Below are positions 1 through 10,002 of a DNA stretch of 64,000 bases, piece by piece; the first letter of the stretch is position 1; each line of letters starts with the position of its first letter. The stretch lies in NCBI GenBank assembly GCA_947471745.1, contig CANJKZ010000922.1, positions 2,330,001 to 2,394,000 on the forward strand. Direction: 5' to 3'. This stretch comes from Closterium sp. Naga37s-1. Lineage: Eukaryota; Streptophyta; Zygnematophyceae; Desmidiales; Closteriaceae. Under the pieces are notes generated by a model, which had not been told where the DNA came from, made no database searches, and saw only the letters and a list, made by a program, of their open reading frames with translations. A program made the position numbers and the translations under genes.

Positions 1-30
1 GGTTCTTCCACACATCAAGAGCACATGCTC

Positions 31-63
31 CTTTTTTCTTTCTTTCTTTCTTTCTTTCTTTTT
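31..63. repeat. (CTTT)n microsatellite
   Basis: A run of CTTT tetramers following a short T-run. Simple repeat with no coding value. Confidence 0.9.
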
Positions 64-290
64 CCAAGCTAGTCCAACAAGTTAGCCCATTAGGCCTTCC
101 CACTCATTCATAAAAGCATACAAGCATTATTTCCAATCACATGTTCACCTAGGACTCCTAGTCCTACACCCCTTGCTTTAGGGTAGGCCCGCGGCCTTTC
201 TAGCATCCCCTGTGGGATAGGCCAGCGGCCTTCGCACTCCCTAGTGACATCACCCTCATTCAAGCCTCTCGGCACTGCCCCCTAGGGCGT

Positions 291-884
291 TCACACCACC
301 GGTGCCGGCCCTTGGGCTCCTCCCCCATTTTCCGGGCAAGCATTGGCCATGTGGCCCAGCTGCCCACAATGGAAGCATGAGCCACGAAAGCTCCAGCCAT
401 TGCCGTCAAGTGGGGGGCCGCGCTTGTTGCCAAATGCCATGGGCCCGCGCCCTCCGCCACGTGGGGTACGATTGAAATTGCCTTGGGCGCGCTCCATGGC
501 CGCCACGTCCACGACGGCCTGCTTGAACGGGCGTGAGGTGAAGATGCTCTTATCTTCATAGAGCTTGAAGCGATTTAAGGCATGAGCCTCACCATCGTCC
601 TCGACTTCATTGTTGCTCTCGATGGGGTTGTTCATGACTTGAGCGGCAGCGGCGCATGTGTCTTCGCCGCTTCCGGTTTTTGTCGTGTGAGCGCGCTTCA
701 CGGACTCCGTTTTTGCCTTATCACTTTTAGCAAAAACAGAAGTCGCATTCAGTGTAGCGATTTCTTCAGTAACAGCAGGGGCCTGCTGCTGTAACAGGGA
801 CAACAGCTGCTGAAGTTGGGTTGCAGGGAAGGCTGGCGCCAGGCCTGTCGATTCAAGGGCATATGCCCTTAATGCCCTGAACAT
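291..884 (-). CDS. gag-like zinc-knuckle protein (partial retroelement)
   Basis: 197-aa open frame on the minus strand. The N-terminal third is rich in Gln and Leu (LQQLLSLLQQQ), the middle is acidic, and an RG-rich stretch (RTPRGGGRG) leads to one canonical CCHC zinc knuckle near the C-terminus, CFHCGQLGHMANAC (C-x2-C-x4-H-x4-C). This architecture is typical of retrotransposon nucleocapsid proteins, which bind element RNA in virus-like particles. The frame ends soon after the knuckle and no protease or reverse transcriptase follows before the left edge, so the rest of the element lies outside the window or is lost. The start is the first Met after a stop, and a longer original frame is possible. 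A host CCHC RNA-binding protein cannot be excluded. Confidence 0.6.
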   Translation of the reverse strand: MFRALRAYALESTGLAPAFPATQLQQLLSLLQQQAPAVTEEIATLNATSVFAKSDKAKTESVKRAHTTKTGSGEDTCAAAAQVMNNPIESNNEVEDDGEAHALNRFKLYEDKSIFTSRPFKQAVVDVAAMERAQGNFNRTPRGGGRGPMAFGNKRGPPLDGNGWSFRGSCFHCGQLGHMANACPENGGGAQGPAPVV

Positions 885-1037
885 TCCGGGCTACTTTCGC
901 TCCAGCTCGAGTACATAAAGTGTTAGATTCGCACTGCACCCGTGCCACTAAGTGCCTCGTTCGACCCTTCCCCGGATGCGTTAAGGGCCCAAACCAGGCC
1001 TTCCCCTGTCTCAAAGTTTTGGTTTCCGGTTGTAGGA

Positions 1038-1059
1038 CCCCCCCCCCCCCCCCCCCCCC
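1038..1059. repeat. poly-C tract (22 C)
   Basis: Uninterrupted run of 22 C in the stretch upstream (minus strand) of the gag-like ORF. The length in the real genome may vary because such runs are prone to sequencing error. Confidence 0.85.
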
Positions 1060-1548
1060 ATTCTGCCTGACTCCCCCCTCCCCCGTTTCTCCTTAGGTTG
1101 AACGAGAGAAGTTGGTTTTCCCCTTAGCGTTTTCTAGCCAATCCCGTGTTTGTAAAGTGTCTAAGTCAGCTTTGGAGCACCCGAATTTTCCCTTAGCGTC
1201 CAATACGAGTTAAAGATAGTGTAAGTGCAAACTCTTCACAGGCCCGGATTTCAAGTTTTCACTTTGGGGTGCGCCCGTGACTGTTAACGGCGCCCAAACG
1301 CTCAGCTACACCCAAAACAGGGTCAGATGGGGAGGAGCAGGGGAGCGCAATTATGGGCCCCAGAACTTCGACATGCCTGGTTGGTGCCACTTGCGGACCC
1401 GTCGCCACTTGCGCGTTAGGCCCCACAGGCGCGTCAGGGCCCACAGGCATGCGGCGCTGACGCGGACGCGAGGTGCCAGCCGCACTGGTTGGCGCCGACT
1501 TGGCGCCTTCTATCGTAGCCGGCGTGTTAGGGGCCACAGGGGCTCGAG

Positions 1549-1613
1549 GCACACCAGGGGCGTGTGCCTCGACACCAGGGGTGTGTGCCTCAACACCAGG
1601 GGCGTGTGCCTCG
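1549..1613. repeat. 21-bp tandem repeat, about 3 copies
   Basis: Three near-identical units of the form CGTGTGCCTCGACACCAGGGG, differing at one or two bases. The unit is a multiple of three, so it leaves frames open on both strands. Confidence 0.8.
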
Positions 1614-2487
1614 GTCGCGCCCAGCAGGACGTCGACGCCAGTCGGGGAAATTTCCCTGTCGTCTGCCCGGCGCTTGTTCGGGCGATCGCCCGCAATTTCG
1701 CGTGTGTTTCTTCCAGAATCGGGTCAAGCGGAGGTGGTAGAGGTAGTAGCCTCACCGCTGTTATGTGCCATAGTTGCTCCGTTGTGCGCGAAAATGTCTG
1801 AGAGTAAAGTCGACGGGGATTGAAAGCGGGGAAGAGACTTCAACTTCGCCAGCTTGGGAGTGGGAGACGAAAATTGAGAATGAAAATCGGCTAAACCGTT
1901 TGAAAATGAGAGACGTGGGTGGAGGGAAATGACCACCAGCCCACGTTTTGTACTCCAAAACGGGCGTTTAGTGCGGCTCGACACTGCCAAATCCTACATT
2001 ACAAGCAGCTTCGCTTTCAAATTTTTGAAAAGCGTTATAGCTTTAAAAAAATATACATTTTGTGTCATTGATTTGATTAGCGTTGAATTTCAGAACCATT
2101 TAGCAATGAACATTGTTGTCGGTCAATCACCCACACATACTATAGTATTGGAAGGCATTATTTAGAGTGGAAATTGTAAAAAAAAAACTACGAGCCTTGA
2201 CATTTGTAGAAGTGTTCAAGAATATTTTATAACATTTCTGTCAATCACCCACGCTTAGAAGTGTGGCGCATTGATGCATCTCGCCTTGTAGCTCTTTTGT
2301 CCTTTGTGTGGCGTTCAAGATTCTTGAACTAGAAGGTGGTGAAACAGCACGCTTGGTTCATTCCGCACTCGTCACCTTTCGCCACCCTAGTTCGGCGAAT
2401 TCAACACTCGTCAACTTTCGCAACCCTAATTTGAAGTTTAGTATTTATAAAAATGTGCCATTCTAGACTCGGGCTTTAAGTGGGGTA

Positions 2488-2494
2488 GCAACTA
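2488..2494. repeat. flanking direct repeat of E1 (left copy), GCAACTA
   Basis: GCAACTA directly abuts the outer end of the left LTR and recurs at 9757-9763 directly after the right LTR. Copia duplications are normally 5 bp, so two of the seven matches may be chance. Confidence 0.8.
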
Positions 2495-3439
2495 TGGAGA
2501 GTCACTCTACAACGGTGGTGAGCTAGACTACAAGGTTGGCACGAACTACTAGGAGTGATCTTAGCTTTCCTAGTTCCTTAGTGCTTGCACAATCACGGGA
2601 GAAATCGGCAAGAGTTTCCACTAGCAAAGTTGGAATCATTAAAAGATAGGACAAGCAATGACAAGAAAGACTACATCAGGCACCTAGCAACTCTGCAGCT
2701 AGCCTGGTCGACAGACAGCACAGCATGGTCGACCGCGTGCCAGCGTTGCGTAGAAGAGCCGCGCCAGCACTGCAGAAAGGCGACCTGCCAACACAGCAAG
2801 TCGACGGTGTGCCAACGCTGCGGCAGAGCGGCTGTCCAGCGTTGCCCCATAGAAGACAGCAGTGCGCACGCTCGCAGGTGCGCGCAAACGATTGGCCCGA
2901 CTTGCACCGTTGTACATTTGTTGGCCGTTGTCTGCGCCTGACGAGCCACATCGACTTCGGGATACCAACCCGAAGTCGCCTTCGCCATCGCGACCTTGAC
3001 GACGTTTGCGTGCCTCCGCAAAAGCCGCCGAGCAGGTTACCCGGTCGGCCTGGATAACCCCAAGTGCCTCTGGTCGACCACCGGGTCCCGTCGAGCTACC
3101 CCCTGGTCGACGAACCCCTTCCGTCGACCAGAACTGTCAGCTGTTGTTGACGGGCTCCCCTCGTCGACGACTGCTCGCTTCTCAGGTCGACGGACTGCTC
3201 CGTCGACCTCTTGGTCGAACTGCCCCTCCTGGTCGACGGTCCACCCGTCGCCCAGACCAGTCAGTTACAGCTGTCGAGCTCCCTGGTCGACAGCAACACC
3301 ACAGCGGTCCCCTGCAGCTCGACGAAGCCTGTCGAGCAGCTCTCCCACTGTGGATGGTCGGCTGCTACTCCCGTACATCCGACCAAGTCGTCGGCGTTGC
3401 CCAAGCGAGGGCGGGGCCAACACTTCATTCCCGTTAACA
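2495..3439 (-). repeat. E1 3' LTR (945 bp)
   Basis: Near-identical to 8813-9756 and one base longer (an extra T near 2608). Rich in GTCGAC motifs. Short open frames inside it are copied identically in the other LTR and are not genes. Confidence 0.95.
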
Positions 3440-3568
3440 CTCCCCTGCCGCGCTCACGCTTGGGCCTCCAGCCCACACGGCAGTACTCCACGGAGAAGAC
3501 TCGTCCTCGGCGTGCACTCCACACACAGCACGCCGTCACCGCACCAGCCGTGCAGAAGGGCACGGCAC

Positions 3569-6500
3569 CTACTGCTGCACGTCATCGTCGCCATCGCCGA
3601 CGTCGACCAGACAAACTTGGCCGATGGCGACAGAGCACCGGTTGAAAGCCGGAAAGTGCAGCGCCTTCGTCAGGAAGTCCGCTGGCTGCTCTGTGGTCGG
3701 GATGTACTTCAGTACGAACTTCCCACGCCCCACCATGTGCTGCAGCCAGGCATAGCGTCGCTCCATGTGCTTGAGGTTGCCTGTCAGCCCCAAGCCTTCA
3801 GCGACCGTGATTGCCGACTTGTTGTCGACGCGGAGGATGGTCAGCTTCCCGGCGTTGAGCAGCTTGAATTCCGCAAGAAGGAAACGAAGTCGGCGTCCCT
3901 CCTTGCCTGCATTCGTGGCCGCCATGTACTCTGACTCGGTCGACGACAATGTTACGCACTTGATGCGCGAGCTCGACCAGGAGACGGCGGCCCCTCCGTA
4001 GACGAACACGTAGCCTCCTGTGCTCGTACGGTTCTGCTTGTCGCCCGCGTCGTCGGCATCCACGTAGCCGATCAGATCCAGCGACTCTGGTCCACCGCCA
4101 AACTCCAGGGCGGTGTCGCGGGTGTCAGCGAGATCAGCGAGGCAGCGGTCGACCTCGCGCCAATGCTGGTCGCTCCTCACCGTAAGGCCACTCCCCAGCT
4201 TGCTGCAGGCGAACGTGATGTCCGGCCTCGTCGTCGTCGCCGCGAACTGCAGCGAGCCAACCTTCTGCCGGTACTCCTCCTCCTCGCGCCCCTGCGCCTC
4301 CTCGTCGTCGAATGTCAGCTCGGCGTAGGCATCGACCGAGACCGGCGTCTTCGGGAGTCGACCGCCCTGCTCCTCGTCGATGAAGCGCCTGCGCAGCTTG
4401 TCGGCGTACAGCTTCCTCGCTGGCCTGTCGCGGACGATCTTCAGTCCGAGGTACTTGACGACCGGCGAAATCTCACGCAGCTCAAAGGCAGCCTCCAGCA
4501 GCTTCTTTAGCTCTTTGAGCATCGCGGGGCTGCTGCTGGCGGCGAACAGGTCGCCAACGTAGACCAGCACCCAGCAGGTCACTCCGTCGTCGCCGGCCTT
4601 GAAATAGAGCACCTCGTCGACCTGGCTCTTCTTCCAGCCAGCTCCCAGCAGCACTCCATCGAGTGCCCTGTACCACAGCAGCGGCGACTGCTTCAGCCCG
4701 TAGAGGCTCTTCAGCAGCTTACACACCCGGCCGGTCCCATCGTCAAAGTAGTCCGGCTGGTGCATGTAGAGCACCCTGTCGAGCTTGCTCGGCAAGAAGG
4801 CGTTCTTCATGTCGAGCTGCATCAGATTGAAGTCGAAGACGGCGACGATGCTGAGGAAGATCCTCAGCGTGACGTAGCTGCTCACCGGCGAGTACGTCTC
4901 GTCGTAGTCGGCACCGCACACCTGCGTGAAGCCCTTCACGACCAGCCTCGCCTTCTCACGCTCGACGGTGTCGTCAAGGCGGTACTTGGTCGTCAGCACC
5001 CACCGGTTCTTCATGATGTTCACCCCGCGTGGGCGTTTGACCATCTCCCAAGTGCCCATGCCGATGAGGCTGCGGATCTCTTCCTCCATGGCGGCCTTCA
5101 CCGCCTCGCCCTTCCAGCTCGTCAGCGCCTCCTTTACCGTCATCGTGGCGATGTCCCAGCGATGTTCGGGGTCTGCGTGCATGTCGGGGTCGAGCTCCGG
5201 CAGTTCGTCATCCTCTTCGGCGTCGTCGTACAACAGGTCATCGCCGACCTCGTCGTACACAGTAGTGAAGGCAGCTGACGGTGGGCAGGCGTGGAAGCTC
5301 AGCCGCTCCGGCGTCCGTCGGGCTCGACCTGTGCGTCGCAGCTCAGGCTTCATGATCGGCACCTCTACCACGTCGCTGTCGGTGGACTCTTCTCCTGCCG
5401 ACAGCTCCCCTTCTTCGTCGACGTCCAAGTCGTCGACCAGCTGCTTCGAACCTTCGACCAGCTGCTCACCTCCTGCTGACTTTGACAGCTCCCCTGTCGA
5501 ATGCACCCCTGCTGATGTCTCCTGTTCTACCGGCTCCCCTGTCTGCTGCTCCCCTGTCGTCGACGGGTTCCCATCCTGGTTGACAGGCTTGGCGCCTTGT
5601 CGACCGCCGGCGATGCCACTGGCCGGCGCCACAGCCGATGCCTCAAGGCTCCCCTCATCGCAGGTGGTCGACACAGGTGCCGACGCAGGCCGATCTGCGA
5701 CGGGGAAGGGAGGAGCAAGAACAGGGGGAGGTGGAAGAACCTCCACGACATCCTCATCAGCAGGCTCATCGACTTCGACGAGCAAAGGAACCATCGTTGT
5801 CGAGGTGTCCGTCGGCGGGTGTGCCTGCGTTCGCCCCGACGCCGGCCCATACTTTGCCTTCCACACCTCCAGCGACAGCGTTTCATAGAAGATCACCTCG
5901 ACCGACGTGACCACATTGTTGTCGGTCAGATCGAGTACCTCCCAGCCCTTACTTTCCGGTGACACGCCCAGGTGAAGCCCCCAGCGAGCTTTCGGCGCCA
6001 GCTTCCCATAGCGCTGCTGCTCAGGGACCATAAACTGCACCATGCAGCCCCACACCCGCGCCAGCGTGAGGTCGGGCTTCTTCCCGGTCAGCAGTTGGTA
6101 CGGAGTCGTCCCCGGCGGCGTCGTCGACCGCTCCAAGCAGTTGCGCACCCAGACAGCTTGTCGTAGGGCGAGGTGCCACCAGTGGTGCTGCACGCCCATG
6201 TGCAGCAGCATCGTCCTCACGGACTCGACGGTCGTGCGCATCTCCCGCTCAGCCATGCCGTTCTGCTGCGGAGTGTAAGGGCACGTCAGGTTGTGGACGA
6301 TGCCCTTGCCGTCGACGAATTCGGTGAACTCCTTCCCGAGGAACTCCCCTCCCCGGTCTGAGCGGAGCATCAGCACCGACTTCTTCGTCTGCCGTTCCAC
6401 CAGCACCAGCCATTTCTTGAACTCCCGCAGCACGTCGCTTTTCCTAGCGATCGGCATCACCCACACAAAACGAGTGTGGCGATCCTTCAGCAGCAGGAAG

Positions 6501-8713
6501 TACAGGCTGCCATCCTTGGCAGCGACTCGAAATGGCCCGCACAAGTCAATGTGCACGACAGCCAACGCCTCCACGGCGTCCGAGCCTGTGGCGGGGAAGG
6601 TGTGCCGCGCCAGCTTTCCTCCGACACACGAGATACATGGCGGGTCTGTTCCGGTCGACGGGGTGATGTCAAGGCCAGTAGCAACGTCATGTTTTGCCGA
6701 ACTCTTTATCGTGTCGACGCTGACGTGCGCGAGCCTTGCATGCAACCGATCAGGGGTCGACTTCGTCGCCGGGACGATCGTCCTCAGAGCCACTACCTCA
6801 GTCGACTGCGACTGCATTGGGCAGGGGCGAAGGTCGGTGCAGAGGACTCGTCCGGTGTAGCGTGCTCGACCGAGCACCTTCCCGGTCGCGGTGACGAGCA
6901 ACATCTCGTCGCCGTCGCCCTTCAGCTGTACTCCGCTCTCCTTCCGCTGGCCCGCAGATAGCAAGTTCGCCTGCACGCCCGGAACGTAGAGTACGTCGGG
7001 AATGAGAACCCGCTTCCCGGCCTCCCCTTGCAGGGTGATGGTTCCGCGACCCTCGACAGGCTGCAGCGCCCCGTTGAATCCACGTACGTGCTTCACGCTA
7101 CCGCTCGGCGCCATATCGGCGAAGACCGCCTTCGTCCCCATCAAGTGGTGGGAGCAGCCGCTGTCGAGCAACACTGCCATCGGGTTGGCTTGCACGGCTG
7201 CCGCCACTGCCTGAAAGTCCTCGCCAGCCTCCGGCGCCAGTGAGACCGTCGGCTCCACCAAGCCGACCATCGAGCACGACGCCTCCCCGTCGCCTCGGCT
7301 CTTGCCGCTGGAGTGGTCGACGTCCTTTGTCGACGACGTTTTCTTTGACGTCTGCTTCTCCCTGCGCGGCATCTCATTTCGACGGGGGCGACTGCTGGTC
7401 GACCGGCCATGGCCTCCCTTGGTGTCGTCCTCGTCACTTTCGTCGCGGTCAGGACATTCGTAGGAAAGATGGTCGGGATCATGGCAGATCCAGCACTCTC
7501 GCCGTCGACCATCACCTCCACGGCTCTTGCCCCGCGTTGACCTTTTCTCGTCGACGTCCTTCGTCGACCGCCCACCTCCGCTACCACCGCCGCTATGCAT
7601 CCTGCGCTGCCCTTGCTGCTGATTCAGCTTCGTCGGTGCAGCGTAGTTAGCCTGGGAAAGGAGCTCCGTGGGCTGTTCGGCCTCCTGCATCGCCTCATCT
7701 TGGAGGATGTAGCTGGTGATGGAGTCCTCGTCGAGGGACTCACGCGTGCCAGGTACCATCATCATCCTCTTCATGAGGTTGTATCTGCGCGGCAGGCCCT
7801 TGACGATGTGGGAGATGTAGGACGCCGTCGAGTATTCGGCACCCGCCATCCGCATCTCAGCGAGAATCCGTCGAGCACGGTTGCAGTAGTCCGTCGCCGA
7901 CTCCTGCTCGCCCATTCGAATATGGGTCATCTTCTCCTCCAGTTGTGCGATGTACAGGTCGTCCCTGACCTGGTACGTCGACAGGATGAAGTGCCATGCC
8001 TGGTGGCCCGCATCCAGTCGCTCTCGACAGCTCCTGAGCACCAGCTGCACCACCGGTGAGCAGCACCTCGAGATGACCATGAAGGTGAGCAAGTGAGCCG
8101 CACGAAACTCCCCGCGTAGCCCGACATTGTCCACGGACGGAATTGGGACAGTGCCGTCGGCGAATCCCTTGAGCCCGGCGACCTCCAGCTGGGGTTCTAT
8201 CGACTCCCTCCAGGTGATGAGGTCCCGTCGACCTTGCAGAGGTGCGACGGTAATCCGGTCCGGCGAGAACTTGAAGTAGCCATACGTCGGTGCAATCCCG
8301 CCCGACGTCACATGCGTCGTCGCTGAGAGCCCTCCACTGCTTCGTAGGGGTGAGCGAGCTCGACCATCGACATCGGCACGCGAACTGCCTGCAGTCGCCG
8401 TTGACTTCTGCACTCGCGCCTGACTCCTGTCGACGCCACCGTCGACCTTGAGCACTCCTCTCTGTTTCGTGCCATCGTTGCCGCTGACTCGTGCACCGCC
8501 GTCGACCTCGTCGTCGACGCCACCTTCGTTTCGCACCGGTCGAGGAGAATCTGGACGGGAAGGGTGTTCCGTCGCCCACTGCGACCGGATGCCCAACTCG
8601 ACGATCAGCAAGCGGATCGTCCCGTACTCGCCATCCGCATGGCGATTCCTCGCATCAGCCAAGCGTGCCTCCAAGGTGTCCGCTACGCCCGCATTAGCTA
8701 CGGGGTCGACCAT
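3569..8713 (-). CDS. E1 gag-pol polyprotein (Copia)
   Basis: Uninterrupted 1714-aa frame starting ATG in a good context (CACCATGG), about 100 bp inside the 5' LTR. Domains in order: gag with a helical region (about 150-340); CCHC knuckle CWICHDPDHLSYEC (about 405); aspartic protease LLDSGCSHH (about 515); integrase zinc-binding region HARLAHVS...CISC (about 665-700); integrase core with D in HIDLCGP (about 720), D in RSDRGGEF (about 785) and E in NGMAERE (about 822); reverse transcriptase from about 1208; RNase H with YVDADDAGD (about 1548). The polyprotein would package, reverse-transcribe and integrate the element RNA. The anomaly is YVGD at residues 1385-1388 (bases 4550-4561), where the family has YVDD; loss of this catalytic Asp should abolish polymerase activity. 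Otherwise the frame looks functional and young. Confidence 0.95.
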   Translation of the reverse strand: MVDPVANAGVADTLEARLADARNRHADGEYGTIRLLIVELGIRSQWATEHPSRPDSPRPVRNEGGVDDEVDGGARVSGNDGTKQRGVLKVDGGVDRSQARVQKSTATAGSSRADVDGRARSPLRSSGGLSATTHVTSGGIAPTYGYFKFSPDRITVAPLQGRRDLITWRESIEPQLEVAGLKGFADGTVPIPSVDNVGLRGEFRAAHLLTFMVISRCCSPVVQLVLRSCRERLDAGHQAWHFILSTYQVRDDLYIAQLEEKMTHIRMGEQESATDYCNRARRILAEMRMAGAEYSTASYISHIVKGLPRRYNLMKRMMMVPGTRESLDEDSITSYILQDEAMQEAEQPTELLSQANYAAPTKLNQQQGQRRMHSGGGSGGGRSTKDVDEKRSTRGKSRGGDGRRRECWICHDPDHLSYECPDRDESDEDDTKGGHGRSTSSRPRRNEMPRREKQTSKKTSSTKDVDHSSGKSRGDGEASCSMVGLVEPTVSLAPEAGEDFQAVAAAVQANPMAVLLDSGCSHHLMGTKAVFADMAPSGSVKHVRGFNGALQPVEGRGTITLQGEAGKRVLIPDVLYVPGVQANLLSAGQRKESGVQLKGDGDEMLLVTATGKVLGRARYTGRVLCTDLRPCPMQSQSTEVVALRTIVPATKSTPDRLHARLAHVSVDTIKSSAKHDVATGLDITPSTGTDPPCISCVGGKLARHTFPATGSDAVEALAVVHIDLCGPFRVAAKDGSLYFLLLKDRHTRFVWVMPIARKSDVLREFKKWLVLVERQTKKSVLMLRSDRGGEFLGKEFTEFVDGKGIVHNLTCPYTPQQNGMAEREMRTTVESVRTMLLHMGVQHHWWHLALRQAVWVRNCLERSTTPPGTTPYQLLTGKKPDLTLARVWGCMVQFMVPEQQRYGKLAPKARWGLHLGVSPESKGWEVLDLTDNNVVTSVEVIFYETLSLEVWKAKYGPASGRTQAHPPTDTSTTMVPLLVEVDEPADEDVVEVLPPPPVLAPPFPVADRPASAPVSTTCDEGSLEASAVAPASGIAGGRQGAKPVNQDGNPSTTGEQQTGEPVEQETSAGVHSTGELSKSAGGEQLVEGSKQLVDDLDVDEEGELSAGEESTDSDVVEVPIMKPELRRTGRARRTPERLSFHACPPSAAFTTVYDEVGDDLLYDDAEEDDELPELDPDMHADPEHRWDIATMTVKEALTSWKGEAVKAAMEEEIRSLIGMGTWEMVKRPRGVNIMKNRWVLTTKYRLDDTVEREKARLVVKGFTQVCGADYDETYSPVSSYVTLRIFLSIVAVFDFNLMQLDMKNAFLPSKLDRVLYMHQPDYFDDGTGRVCKLLKSLYGLKQSPLLWYRALDGVLLGAGWKKSQVDEVLYFKAGDDGVTCWVLVYVGDLFAASSSPAMLKELKKLLEAAFELREISPVVKYLGLKIVRDRPARKLYADKLRRRFIDEEQGGRLPKTPVSVDAYAELTFDDEEAQGREEEEYRQKVGSLQFAATTTRPDITFACSKLGSGLTVRSDQHWREVDRCLADLADTRDTALEFGGGPESLDLIGYVDADDAGDKQNRTSTGGYVFVYGGAAVSWSSSRIKCVTLSSTESEYMAATNAGKEGRRLRFLLAEFKLLNAGKLTILRVDNKSAITVAEGLGLTGNLKHMERRYAWLQHMVGRGKFVLKYIPTTEQPADFLTKALHFPAFNRCSVAIGQVCLVDVGDGDDDVQQ

Positions 8714-8760
8714 GGTGACTATCGCTGCTGCCGGACTACGAACGACTTGGTAGGTGCAAA

Positions 8761-8810
8761 AGTCGGCTCCTATCTGAAGGTCGCGTGTTCACTCCACGCT
8801 CACCGCACCA
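8761..8810 (-). promoter_or_regulatory. E1 primer-binding site, extended and tRNA-half-like
   Basis: Two bases inside the 5' LTR, the element strand reads TGGTGCGGTGAGCG, complementary to a tRNA 3' end. On the plus strand the 50 bases fold like the 3' half of a tRNA: anticodon loop CTCCTAT (8767-8773), short variable region, T-stem GCGTG (8783-8787), T-loop TTCACTC (8788-8794), T-stem CACGC (8795-8799), seven acceptor bases TCACCGC (8800-8806), discriminator A, then CCA (8808-8810). The loop would give anticodon CCT (Arg). No 5' half is present, so this is not a tRNA gene. Complementarity beyond the first 15-18 bases is inferred from architecture alone. Confidence 0.75.
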
Positions 8811-8812
8811 TG

Positions 8813-9756
8813 TGGAGAGTCACTCTACAACGGTGGTGAGCTAGACTACAAGGTTGGCACGAACTACTAGGAGTGATCTTAGCTTTCCTAGTTCCTTAGT
8901 GCTTGCACAATCACGGGAGAAACGGCAAGAGTTTCCACTAGCAAAGTTGGAATCATTAAAAGATAGGACAAGCAATGACAAGAAAGACTACATCAGGCAC
9001 CTAGCAACTCTGCAGCTAGCCTGGTCGACAGACAGCACAGCATGGTCGACCGCGTGCCAGCGTTGCGTAGAAGAGCCGCGCCAGCACTGCAGAAAGGCGA
9101 CCTGCCAACACAGCAAGTCGACGGTGTGCCAACGCTGCGGCAGAGCGGCTGTCCAGCGTTGCCCCATAGAAGACAGCAGTGCGCACGCTCGCAGGTGCGC
9201 GCAAACGATTGGCCCGACTTGCACCGTTGTACATTCGTTGGCCGTTGTCTGCGCCTGACGAGCCACATCGACTTCGGGATACCAACCCGAAGTCGCCTTC
9301 GCCATCGCGACCTTGACGACGTTTGCGTGCCTCCGCAAAAGCCGCCGAGCAGGTTACTCGGTCGGCCTGGATAACCCCAAGTGCCTCTGGTCGACCACCG
9401 GGTCCCGTCGAGCTACCCCCTGGTCGACGAACCCCTTCCGTCGACCAGAACTGTCAGCTGTTGTTGACGGGCTCCCCTCGTCGACGACTGCTCGCTTCTC
9501 AGGTCGACGGACTGCTCCGTCGACCTCTTGGTCGAACTGCCCCTCCTGGTCGACGGTCCACCCGTCACCCAGACCAGTCAGTTACAGCTGTCGAGCTCCC
9601 TAGTCGACAGCAACACCACAGCGGTCCCCTGCAGCTCGACGAAGCCTGTCGAGCAGCTCTCCCACTGTGGATGGTCGGCTGCTACTCCCGTACATCCGAC
9701 CAAGTCGTCGGCGTTGCCCAAGCGAGGGCGGGGCCAACACTTCATTCCCGTTAACA
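8813..9756 (-). repeat. E1 5' LTR (944 bp)
   Basis: Partner of 2495-3439, about 99.5% identical by eye. On the minus strand it carries the element's promoter and the start of the transcript, though I cannot fix the TATA box or transcription start. Confidence 0.95.
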
Positions 9757-9763
9757 GCAACTA
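9757..9763. repeat. flanking direct repeat of E1 (right copy)
   Basis: GCAACTA, matching 2488-2494. Confidence 0.8.
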
Positions 9764-10002
9764 TAGTGCTGCTTTCAGGAATCATACCCTGAACTTTGCT
9801 AGAAGGATTTAAACATAAGGACTAAGCCACCCCTGGCGGAAATATATGGAAAATCTATGTTGTTTACCCAAACCAATGTGATAGTACAACTGTGAGAAGG
9901 TTTCGGAACCTGCATGTTTCAGACGAAAATGTATTTGCTGTATGAATAGTCAGATGAGCTATAAGTCGTATTTCTGATTTTTCAGATAAACACAAATGCT
10001 TT
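9764..10002. other. intergenic, no gene seen
   Basis: AT-richer sequence continuing the E1 target site and leading into the 31-bp tandem repeat. An 81-codon minus-strand frame here (9864-10109) simply reads through that repeat and has no recognisable domain. Confidence 0.6.

Larger units (their letters stand above)
885..2487 (-). other. non-coding stretch, probable leader and LTR of the left-edge element
   Basis: No convincing gene. On the minus strand this lies upstream of the gag-like ORF. A sequence on the minus strand near 1275-1300 (TGGGCGCCGTTAACAG) resembles the GCGCCGTT-type primer site of some plant Ty3/gypsy elements, which would make the sequence above about 1300 an LTR. No second LTR is visible to prove it. 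Several short Pro/Ala-rich open frames at 1259-1990 overlap on both strands and none has a recognisable domain. From about 1990 to 2487 the sequence is AT-rich and featureless. Confidence 0.35.
2495..9756 (-). mobile_element. E1: complete Ty1/Copia LTR retrotransposon
   Basis: A 7262-bp element read on the minus strand. It has LTRs at 8813-9756 (5') and 2495-3439 (3'), beginning TGTTAACG and ending CTCTCCA on the coding strand. A primer site follows the 5' LTR after two bases, a purine tract (GGCAGGGGAG) precedes the 3' LTR, and a 7-bp direct repeat flanks it. By eye the LTRs differ at about four substitutions and one indel over 945 bp, so the insertion is recent. The internal region holds one open gag-pol frame in the Copia order (integrase before reverse transcriptase). 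The one clear defect is a YVGD reverse transcriptase motif. Confidence 0.95.

Noticed and set aside
2671-3021. Short frames in the E1 LTRs (repeated at 8988-9338)
   Set aside because: Present identically in both LTRs because the LTRs are copies; overlapping in several frames with no domain.
8761-8810. A tRNA gene
   Set aside because: Only a 3' half is present and the CCA is encoded, which nuclear tRNA genes lack. It sits exactly at the primer-site position of E1.
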